Below are positions 9,065 through 15,547 of a DNA stretch of 64,000 nt, piece by piece. Where the stretch lies: assembly GCF_900110555.1 (NCBI RefSeq), contig NZ_FOEE01000001.1, positions 434,001 through 498,000 on the forward strand, read 5' to 3'. The notes beneath the pieces are model-generated. The model was given only the letters and a program-made list of their open reading frames with translations. It was not told the origin of the DNA and did not search any database. The translations under genes were made by a program, and so were the position numbers. Each line of letters begins with the position of its first letter. Within the stretch, counting starts at the first letter, position 1. Source of the DNA: Trujillonella endophytica (GTDB taxonomy: Bacteria > Actinomycetota > Actinomycetes > Mycobacteriales > Geodermatophilaceae).

Positions 9065-9409
9065 TCAGTGCAGGCGCGACTGCCAGTCGGCGGGTACCCG
9101 GCCGCGCGGACCCGGGGCGGGCTGGTCGACCGGGTGGTGCTGCGGGGGTGCCAGCTCGGCGCCGTGGACGGGCTGGTCGGACGGGAAGTCCCAGAACCAG
9201 TCCTCGCCGGGCTCGAAGCTGCGGATCACGGGGTGCCCGGTCTCCGCGGCGTGCCCGCGGGCGTGCCGGGAGGGCGAGGAGTCGCAGCAGCCGACGTGGC
9301 CGCAGGCGGCGCACCGGCGCAGGTGGAACCACCACCCGCCGGCGGCGTCGCACCCGACGCAGCCGGGGCCGCTGGGCGGGACGGACGGATCGATGCCGGG
9401 CGCGGTCAC
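9065..9409 (-). CDS. UBP-type zinc finger protein
   Basis: The GTG at 9409 gives 114 residues; the longer frame upstream is Arg-rich read-through and I rejected it. Zinc ligands are visible in the ZnF-UBP order: C17-x2-C20, C33-x2-C36, C41/C42, H49, H53, H59, followed by VIRSFEPGEDWFWDF. In eukaryotes this domain binds free ubiquitin C-termini; in bacteria it occurs as small stand-alone proteins of unknown role. The gene is divergent from, and 125 bases away from, the receiver/thioredoxin-reductase fusion. To my knowledge UBP finger, FAD oxidoreductase and CNBD kinase genes often travel together, suggesting one signalling unit. Confidence 0.85.
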   Translation of the reverse strand: MTAPGIDPSVPPSGPGCVGCDAAGGWWFHLRRCAACGHVGCCDSSPSRHARGHAAETGHPVIRSFEPGEDWFWDFPSDQPVHGAELAPPQHHPVDQPAPGPRGRVPADWQSRLH

Positions 9410-9534
9410 CCGGCCACCGTAGAGGCGCCGGGGGAGACGGCGACAACCTGTCCGACGGCGCCGGTCGCGGGCTAGCGTGAGCCGCCCGCCGACGTCGCCG
9501 GGTGCCGCCGTTCCCGCGCGACAGGAGGCCGTCC

Positions 9535-11208
9535 GTGACCTCGCCCGCCCGCCCACGACCCGTGCTGCTCACTGTCGACGACGACCCCCAGGTGTCCCGC
9601 GCGGTCGCCCGCGACCTGCGCCGCCGCTTCGGCGAGGACTGCCGGATCGTGCGGGCGTCCTCCGGCGTCGAGGCGCTGGAGGCGCTGCGCGAGCTCAAGC
9701 TGCGTGGCGAGCCGGTCGCGGTCGTGCTCGCCGACTACCGCATGCCGCAGATGAACGGCATCGAGTTCCTCGAGCAGGCGATGGACCTGTTCCCCCGGGC
9801 CCGCCGGGCGCTGCTCACCGCCTACGCCGACACCGACGCCGCCATCGCGGCGATCAACCTGGTCGACGTCGACGCCTACCTGCTCAAGCCGTGGGACCCG
9901 CCCGAGGAGAAGCTCTACCCGGTCCTCGACTCCATGCTCGACGCCTGGCGCGCCAGCCCCGCGGCGGCGGCCGAGGACGTGAAGCTCGTCGGCCACCGGT
10001 GGTCGCCGGCCTCGTTCCGCGCCCGGGACCTCCTGGCCCGCAACGCCGTCCCCTACCGCTGGTTCAGCGTGGAGGAGCCCGAGGGGCAGCGGCTGCTGGA
10101 GGCGGCCGGCGCCACCACGGACGACGTCCCGGTCGTCGTCACGCCCGACGGGCAGGTGCTGAGGGCGCCGGCCGACGCCGAACTGGCCGCCGTCGTCGGC
10201 CTGACCGTGGACCCGCGCGAGGAGTTCTACGACCTCGTCGTGGTCGGCGGCGGACCGGCCGGGCTGGGCGCCGCGGTGTACGGGGCTTCCGAGGGGCTGC
10301 GCACCGTGCTCGTCGAGCGCGAGGCCACCGGCGGGCAGGCGGGGCAGAGCAGCCGGATCGAGAACTACCTGGGCTTCCCGGACGGCGTCTCCGGCGGCCA
10401 GCTCGCCGACCGCGCCCGCCGGCAGGCCGGCAAGTTCGGCGCCGAGCTCCTGCTCACCCGGGACGTCGTCGCGCTGGAGGCGCACGGCCCCAAGCGGGTG
10501 CTGCGCTTCGCCGACGGCAGCACCATCGCCGCGCACGCCGTCGTCCTCGCGACGGGAGTCTCCTACCGCAGCCTGGGCGTCGACGGCGCCGACCAGCTGA
10601 CGGGGCGGGGCGTCTACTACGGCTCGGCGCTCACCGAGGCGGCCTCGTGCGCCGGGCAGGACGTGTACATCGTCGGCGGCGCCAACTCCGCCGGGCAGGC
10701 GGCGGTCTTCTTCGCCCGGCACGCCCGGTCGGTGACCCTGTTGGTCCGCGGGCCCTCCCTCGAGGCGTCGATGTCGCACTACCTCATCGAGCAGATCGCG
10801 CAGATCCCGCCGATCACCGTGCGGACCTGCACGACCGTCGCGCAGACGCACGGCACCGACCACCTGGAGTCGCTCACGCTGCGGCACGAGCAGACGGGCG
10901 AGGAGGAGACGGTCCCGGCCAACCACCTCTTCGTCTTCATCGGCGGCGCGCCGCGCACCGGGTGGCTGGACGGCGTGGTCGAGCGCGACGAGCGGGGGTT
11001 CATCCGCACCGGTCCGGGCCTCCTGGCCGACGGCGACCGGCCCCGCGGCTGGGCGCTGGAGCGGGACCCGTGGTTCCTGGAGTCCAGCCTCCCGGGGGTG
11101 TTCGTCGCCGGCGACGTGCGGGCCGACTCGGTCAAGCGGGTCGCGTCCGCCGTGGGCGAGGGGGCCATGGCCGTGACGCTGGTGCACCGCTACCTGGGGG
11201 AGTCGTGA
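9535..11208 (+). CDS. Receiver - glutaredoxin-like - thioredoxin reductase-like fusion (FAD oxidoreductase)
   Basis: The GTG start has AGGAGG seven bases upstream and yields 557 residues. Residues 1-130 are a response-regulator receiver (TVDDDP acidic pocket, phospho-acceptor Asp in VVLADYRMP, Lys in LLKPW). About 145-220 resembles a glutaredoxin/thioredoxin fold, but SPAS stands where a CPxC motif would be. About 228-557 is a pyridine nucleotide-disulfide oxidoreductase (VVGGGPAGLGAAVY, ATGVSYRSLGV, VGGANSAGQAAVFFA, FVAGDVRADSVKRVASAVGEG). The CATC redox pair of true thioredoxin reductase is replaced by GSAL. So flavin chemistry is probably under phosphorylation control, with no disulfide exchange. 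Its stop overlaps the GTG of the histidine kinase. Confidence 0.88.
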   Translation: MTSPARPRPVLLTVDDDPQVSRAVARDLRRRFGEDCRIVRASSGVEALEALRELKLRGEPVAVVLADYRMPQMNGIEFLEQAMDLFPRARRALLTAYADTDAAIAAINLVDVDAYLLKPWDPPEEKLYPVLDSMLDAWRASPAAAAEDVKLVGHRWSPASFRARDLLARNAVPYRWFSVEEPEGQRLLEAAGATTDDVPVVVTPDGQVLRAPADAELAAVVGLTVDPREEFYDLVVVGGGPAGLGAAVYGASEGLRTVLVEREATGGQAGQSSRIENYLGFPDGVSGGQLADRARRQAGKFGAELLLTRDVVALEAHGPKRVLRFADGSTIAAHAVVLATGVSYRSLGVDGADQLTGRGVYYGSALTEAASCAGQDVYIVGGANSAGQAAVFFARHARSVTLLVRGPSLEASMSHYLIEQIAQIPPITVRTCTTVAQTHGTDHLESLTLRHEQTGEEETVPANHLFVFIGGAPRTGWLDGVVERDERGFIRTGPGLLADGDRPRGWALERDPWFLESSLPGVFVAGDVRADSVKRVASAVGEGAMAVTLVHRYLGES

Positions 11209-12638
11209 CCGGCGCCCCGCCCCGCCCGACCCCCGACGAGCTGCGCGGGCTGTTCCTCTTCGAGGACCTCGACGCCGACCAGCTGGCGTGGGTGGCGGCC
11301 AACGGCGACGTCGTCGACTGCCCGGCCGGTTCCGACGTGTCGGTGGAGGGGGAGCCCGCCGACTGCTTCTTCGTCCTGCTCGAGGGCACGCTCAGCATGG
11401 CGCGGCGGGTGGGCGGCACCGAGGTCGAGACCGTGCGCACCGACCACCGGGGCGTGTACTCCGGCGCGGTGCAGTTCTACGCGGGCGAGCGGATGACCCA
11501 GGTCTATCCGGCGACGGTCCGCGCGGTGACCGACTGCCGGTTCCTGGCACTGCCGGCCGGGCCGTTCGCCGACGTGTTCCGGCAGTGGTACCCGATGGCG
11601 GTGCACCTGCTGGAGGGCATGTTCGTCGGCAACGCGAACGCCAACGAGCTGGTCGGCCAGCGGGAGCGGCTGCTGGCGCTGGGCAAGCTGACGGCGGGGC
11701 TGACCCACGAGCTGAACAACCCGGCCGCGGCCGCCGCGCGGGCCACCGCGGCGCTGCGCGAGCGGATCGCCGGGATGCGGCACAAGCTGGCGAAGCTGTC
11801 CGACGGCCGCATCCCGGGGGAGATGCTCGGCGAGCTCACGACCCTGCAGGAGGACTTCCTCGCGCGGATGGCGCCCGCGACCGAGCTGGGGGCGGTCGAG
11901 CGCTCCGACCGGGAGGACGAGCTCGGCGACTGGCTGGAGGAGCGCGACGTCGACCGGGCCTGGGACCTCGCCGGGGTGTTCGTGAGCGCCGGCCTGGGGC
12001 CCGCCGACCTCGACCGGGTCGCCGCCGCGGTGACGCCGTCCTTCCTCGCTGCGGCGGTGCAGTGGCTGGCCTACGCGGTCGAGACGGAGACGCTGGTCGG
12101 CGAGATCGCCGACAGCACCGCGCGCATCTCCGCGCTGGTCGACGCGGCGAAGCAGTACTCGCAGATGGACCGCACGCCGCACCAGGCCGCCGATCTGCAC
12201 GTCGGCCTGGACGCCACGCTCACGATGATGAGCGGCAAGATCGGCCCCGGCGTCACCGTGGTCAAGGACTACGACCGGTCGCTGCCGCCGGTGCCGGCCT
12301 ACACCGGGGAGCTCAACCAGGTCTGGACCAACCTGGTGCACAACGCGCTCGACGCCATGCACGGGGCGGGGACGCTCACCCTGCGGACGGCGGTGGACGG
12401 CGCCCGCGCGCTCGTGGAGATCGGCGACACCGGGCCGGGCATCCCCCCGGAGCTGCGGCGCCGGGTGTTCGAGCCGTTCTTCACCACGAAGCCGGTCGGG
12501 CAGGGCACCGGCCTGGGCCTGGACGTCTCGTGGCGGATCGTCGTCACCCGGCACGGCGGCGACCTGCGCGTGCAGTCGGAGCCGGGGGACACGAGGTTCC
12601 AGGTGCGGCTGCCGTTGGAGGAGCCGACGGACCGCTGA
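11205..12638 (+). CDS. Sensor histidine kinase with N-terminal cyclic nucleotide-binding domain
   Basis: These 477 residues start at a GTG in the GTGA overlap with the upstream fusion gene. About 10-140 is a CNBD/Crp-like beta-roll (LFLFEDLDADQLAWVA, FFVLLEGTLSMARRVGG). The H-box is LTAGLTHELNNPAAAAARA with His168. The C-terminal ATPase has the N-box (NQVWTNLVHNALDAM), the G1 box (EIGDTGPGIP), the F-box (FEPFFTTKP) and the G2 box (GQGTGLGLDVS). No membrane segment is seen, so this is a cytosolic kinase that could phosphorylate the receiver domain of the coupled fusion protein. Its stop is only 4 bases from the convergent arsC stop. Confidence 0.88.
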   Translation: MTGAPPRPTPDELRGLFLFEDLDADQLAWVAANGDVVDCPAGSDVSVEGEPADCFFVLLEGTLSMARRVGGTEVETVRTDHRGVYSGAVQFYAGERMTQVYPATVRAVTDCRFLALPAGPFADVFRQWYPMAVHLLEGMFVGNANANELVGQRERLLALGKLTAGLTHELNNPAAAAARATAALRERIAGMRHKLAKLSDGRIPGEMLGELTTLQEDFLARMAPATELGAVERSDREDELGDWLEERDVDRAWDLAGVFVSAGLGPADLDRVAAAVTPSFLAAAVQWLAYAVETETLVGEIADSTARISALVDAAKQYSQMDRTPHQAADLHVGLDATLTMMSGKIGPGVTVVKDYDRSLPPVPAYTGELNQVWTNLVHNALDAMHGAGTLTLRTAVDGARALVEIGDTGPGIPPELRRRVFEPFFTTKPVGQGTGLGLDVSWRIVVTRHGGDLRVQSEPGDTRFQVRLPLEEPTDR

Positions 12639-12644
12639 GCGGTC
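12630..12644. terminator. Short hairpin spanning two convergent stop codons
   Basis: GACCGC-TGA-GCGGTC is a 6-bp stem with a 3-base loop. It contains the TGA of the histidine kinase and reaches into the stop of the convergent arsC (12643-12645). It could act as a weak shared terminator; it is short, so this is tentative. Confidence 0.3.
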
Positions 12645-13056
12645 AGATCCGGGCCGGGACGCCCAGCTCGGCGAGCAGGCCGCGGATGCGCCGCTCGATC
12701 TCGTCGCGGATGGGCCGCACCGCCGCGACGCCCTGGCCGGCCGGGTCGTCGAGCGCCCAGTCGAGGTAGCGCTTGCCGGGGAAGACCGGGCAGGCGTCGC
12801 CGCACCCCATGGTGACGACGACGTCGGAGGCCTCGACGGCGTCGGTGGTCAGCACCTTCGGCTGCTGGTCGGTGATGTCGATGCCGGCCTCGGCCATCGC
12901 CTGCACGGCGGCGGGGTTGACCCGGTCGGCGGGCAGCGAGCCGGCGGAGCGGACATCGACGGCGTCCCCGGCCAGGGCGCGCAGCCACCCGGCGGCCATC
13001 TGCGAGCGGCCGGCGTTGTGCACGCACACGAACAGGACGCTGGGCTTGTCGGACAC
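12643..13056 (-). CDS. arsC: Arsenate reductase, LMW-PTPase fold (mycothiol type)
   Basis: This 137-residue protein has the low-molecular-weight phosphatase P-loop CVHNAGRS, with the nucleophile Cys11, and TMGCGDACP with Cys85 and Cys89. This is the pattern of actinobacterial ArsC proteins that reduce arsenate to arsenite through an arseno-mycothiol adduct with mycoredoxin. It is the last gene of arsR-acr3-arsC-arsC, 29 bases after the preceding stop. Compared with the upstream copy it lacks the N-terminal helical domain. The exact electron donor is inferred from the phylum. Confidence 0.88.
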   Translation of the reverse strand: MSDKPSVLFVCVHNAGRSQMAAGWLRALAGDAVDVRSAGSLPADRVNPAAVQAMAEAGIDITDQQPKVLTTDAVEASDVVVTMGCGDACPVFPGKRYLDWALDDPAGQGVAAVRPIRDEIERRIRGLLAELGVPARI

Positions 13057-13085
13057 GGGTCGCCTCTCGGGAACGGGGATGACGG

Positions 13086-13742
13086 TCAGGCGGTCGGGGC
13101 GGGCTGGAACTCGGCGAGCAGGGCGGAGACGCGCGTCCGCAGGTCCGCCCGGATGGCCCGCACCTCGGGCAGGGGCAGCCCGGCGGGATCGCGCACCTGC
13201 CAGTCGAGGTAGCGCTTGCCGGGGTGGACGGGGCAGGCGTCGCCGCAGCCCATGGTGACGACGACGTCGGCCGCGCGGACGACGTCGTCGGTGAGGGGCT
13301 TGGGGAACTCCGCGGAGATGTCCACGCCCACTTCGGCCATCGCCTCGACCACCGTGGGATCGACCCCCGCGGCCGGGCGGGAACCCGCGGTGCGGACGTG
13401 GACCCGGTCGCCGCCCAGGGCGGCCATCAGCCCGGCGGCCATCTGGGAGCGCCCGGCGTTCTGCACGCAGACGAACAACACTTCGCGGACGCCGTCCTCG
13501 CCCGGCCCCTTCGTCCGTGCCAGGGCCGCGAGGCGCTCGGTGGCGAACCGCCCGGCGAGGACGGGCAGGTGCGGCGTGACCGTCGCCGTGCGGGCGAGCG
13601 CGGTGTAGGACTCGAGCACGTACCGGTCGATGGTCTCCCGGGCGAAGACGCCGGCGAACCGGTCGGCCAGCTGGTCGGCCAGCCGGTGCAGCGCCGCCTC
13701 CGGGAGGAGGAGACCGGGGAGGCTGCGGGCGTCGGCGGTCAT
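13086..13742 (-). CDS. arsC: Arsenate reductase with N-terminal helical extension
   Basis: There are 218 residues; the ATG lies in an ATGA overlap with the acr3 stop. Residues 1-80 are an all-helical domain (LHRLADQLADRFAGVFARETIDRY...) of the three-helix-bundle type found on some actinobacterial ArsC proteins. Residues 85-218 are the LMW-PTPase reductase (CVQNAGRS with Cys92; TMGCGDACP with Cys166 and Cys170). The conserved YVLESYT and FATERLAALA pieces fit that family. Two arsC genes in one operon suggest isoenzymes with different partners or dose effects. Confidence 0.88.
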   Translation of the reverse strand: MTADARSLPGLLLPEAALHRLADQLADRFAGVFARETIDRYVLESYTALARTATVTPHLPVLAGRFATERLAALARTKGPGEDGVREVLFVCVQNAGRSQMAAGLMAALGGDRVHVRTAGSRPAAGVDPTVVEAMAEVGVDISAEFPKPLTDDVVRAADVVVTMGCGDACPVHPGKRYLDWQVRDPAGLPLPEVRAIRADLRTRVSALLAEFQPAPTA

Positions 13743-14857
13743 CGGGCGCTCCGGAGGGGGGCGGGGACGGTGGGGTCGCCGGGGAAGAACCGGCGGCCGG
13801 CCCAGAGAGCGACGTAGACCAGCCCCACGAGGACCGGCACCTCGATCAGCGGGCCGACGACGCCGGCGAGCGCCTGGCCGCTGGTCACGCCGAACGTGCC
13901 GATGGCGACGGCGATGGCGAGTTCGAAGTTGTTGCCCGCGGCGGTGAACGCGAGCGTCGTCGTCTTCGCGTAGCCCAGGCCCAGGCGCATCCCGAGCAGG
14001 AACGAACCCCCGAACATCACCGCGAAGTAGGCCAGGAGCGGCAGGGCGATGCGGACGACGTCCCAGGGCTGGGAGGTGATCGCCTCGCCCTGCAGCGCGA
14101 ACAGCATGACGATCGTGAACAGCAGGCCGTAGAGCGCGATCGGCCCGATGCGGGGGAGGAAGCGCTCCTCGTACCAGGCGCGGCCCTTCCGGCGCTCGCC
14201 GATCGTGCGGGTGAGGAAGCCGGCGACGAGCGGGATGCCGAGGAAGACCAGGACGCTGAGCAGGATCGCCCAGAAGCTGAACTCCGCGGAGGTGGTCTCC
14301 AGGCCGAGCCAGCCGGGCAGCACCTGCAGGTAGAACCAGCCGAGCACCGCGAAGGCGAGGATCTGGAAGACGGAGTTGATCGCGACGAGGACGGCGGCGG
14401 CCTCGCGGTCGCCGCACGACAGGTCGTTCCAGATCAGCACCATCGCGATGCACCGGGCCAGGCCGACGATGACCAGCCCGGTGCGGTACTCGGGCAGGTC
14501 GGGCAGCAGCAGCCAGGCCAGGGCGAACATCAGGGCCGGACCGAGCAGCCAATTGAGCACCAGGCTCGCGCCCAGCAGGCGGCGGTCGCCGGTGACCCGG
14601 TCCAGCTCGGTGTACCGGACCTTGGCCAGCACCGGGTACATCATCAGCAACAGGCCGACCGCGATCGGCAGGCTCACCTCGCCCACGCGGACGGCGTCCA
14701 GCGCGTCGTCCAGGCCCGGCACCAGCCGCCCCAGCAGCAGGCCGGCGGCCATGGCCGCGATGATCCAGACCGGCAGGAACCGGTCGAGGGTGGACAGCCG
14801 CTGGAGGACGGGCGTCTCCGCCCCGCCGCGGGCGGTCTCGCCGACGGTGTCGCTCAC
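13739..14857 (-). CDS. acr3: ACR3 family arsenite efflux permease
   Basis: The GTG start at 14857 overlaps the arsR stop (GTGA), giving 372 residues with about ten hydrophobic segments. Signature parts are TLDRFLPVWIIAAMAAGLLL at the N-terminus, VGLLLMMYPVLAKVRY, the conserved Cys in GLARCIAMVLIWNDLSCGD, and FTAAGNNFELAIAVAIGTFG. ACR3 carriers extrude arsenite across the cytoplasmic membrane, the final step after ArsC reduction. The long upstream in-frame extension belongs to the overlapping arsR region and is not coding. Confidence 0.93.
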   Translation of the reverse strand: MSDTVGETARGGAETPVLQRLSTLDRFLPVWIIAAMAAGLLLGRLVPGLDDALDAVRVGEVSLPIAVGLLLMMYPVLAKVRYTELDRVTGDRRLLGASLVLNWLLGPALMFALAWLLLPDLPEYRTGLVIVGLARCIAMVLIWNDLSCGDREAAAVLVAINSVFQILAFAVLGWFYLQVLPGWLGLETTSAEFSFWAILLSVLVFLGIPLVAGFLTRTIGERRKGRAWYEERFLPRIGPIALYGLLFTIVMLFALQGEAITSQPWDVVRIALPLLAYFAVMFGGSFLLGMRLGLGYAKTTTLAFTAAGNNFELAIAVAIGTFGVTSGQALAGVVGPLIEVPVLVGLVYVALWAGRRFFPGDPTVPAPLRSAR

Positions 14858-15210
14858 GCGCGCGCCCCGGCCAGGCTCGGCGAGCTGAAGACGTCGGCGA
14901 CGGCCGCCAGCGCCTCCGGGCGGACGCGGTAGTAGGCCCACACGCCCCGCTTCTCCCGATCCAGGACGCCGGCGGTCTGCAGCACCTTGAGGTGGTGGCT
15001 GACCGTGGCCTGGGTCAGGTCGAAGCCCGCGTTGAGGTCGCACACGCAGGCCTCTCCGGTGCGGCTCGAGGCGATCAGGCTCACCAGGCGCAGGCGCACC
15101 GGGTCGGCCAGCGCCTTGAGCAGCGCGGCCACCTCGGCGGCGCGTCCGGCGCTCATCGCGGCGCCGTCGGCGGGGGTGCAGCAGTCGTCGTCCACGGGGT
15201 TCTCGGGCAT
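14854..15210 (-). CDS. arsR: ArsR/SmtB family arsenic-responsive repressor
   Basis: This is a 118-residue winged-helix repressor (ALADPVRLRLVSLI, then recognition helix region LTQATVSHHLKVLQTAGVLD). Cys pairs occur at the N-terminus (Cys10-Cys11) and in GEACVCDLN (Cys55, Cys57). This resembles the Cys15-Cys16-Cys55 As(III) site of the Corynebacterium glutamicum ArsR rather than the classical CxC-only site. It heads the operon with acr3 and two arsC genes. An inverted repeat overlapping its ATG is the likely autoregulatory operator. Confidence 0.92.
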   Translation of the reverse strand: MPENPVDDDCCTPADGAAMSAGRAAEVAALLKALADPVRLRLVSLIASSRTGEACVCDLNAGFDLTQATVSHHLKVLQTAGVLDREKRGVWAYYRVRPEALAAVADVFSSPSLAGARA

Positions 15211-15230
15211 CGATGAGGATCGTATCGATG
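15208..15230. promoter_or_regulatory. Putative ArsR operator over the arsR start codon
   Basis: CATCGAT (15208-15214) and ATCGATG (15224-15230) form a perfect 7-bp inverted repeat with a 9-base spacer. The left arm includes the arsR initiation codon (CAT on this strand). ArsR-family sites commonly are imperfect dyads at or near the promoter of the gene they control. Binding is inferred. Confidence 0.55.
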
Positions 15231-15403
15231 CCGGTCGATGCACGGGGCGTGGGCCCGGGGGCTTCGCCGGGAGTTCACCTGTCGGTCGCCTCGTCTGCGA
15301 CCTCGGCGGTGTCCGGTTCCGGTTTCGGCCGCGTGCCGGGGTCCGGGTCTGGGCCCGGGTCCGGACGCCGTTCCGGTCCCGGTTCCGGGGCGGCCCGATC
15401 GCC

Positions 15404-15481
15404 GTCTCCGTCTCCGTCTCCGTCTCCGTCCCGGTCCCGGTCCCGGTCCCGGTCCCGGTTCTGGTTCTGGTTCTGGTTCCG
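15404..15481. repeat. Thirteen-unit hexanucleotide array in the arsR/HNH intergenic region
   Basis: The 337-base gene-free stretch 15211-15547 contains, without interruption, GTCTCC x4, GTCCCG x5, GTTCTG x3 and GTTCCG x1. Looser 6-mers of the same type (GGTCCG, GGTTCC) precede it from about 15309. The rest of the stretch holds the arsR operator on the left and a LexA box on the right. One strand is strongly pyrimidine-biased. No gene is visible in it. Confidence 0.9.
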
Positions 15482-15528
15482 AGGAATGCTGACGGTCGTA
15501 CCGCGGGATGGCCCAGAACTGTCGTACC

Positions 15529-15544
15529 TCGAACGTATGTTCGG
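15529..15544 (+). promoter_or_regulatory. LexA (SOS) box upstream of the HNH endonuclease
   Basis: TCGAACGTATGTTCGG matches the actinobacterial SOS box TCGAAC-N4-GTTCGA at 15 of its 16 positions (the last base differs). It ends 3 bases before the ATG at 15548. TATGTT at 15536-15541 inside it fits a -10 element for a leaderless transcript. Mycobacterial 13E12-family genes are known LexA targets, which supports the call. Confidence 0.75.
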
Positions 15545-15547
15545 GTC

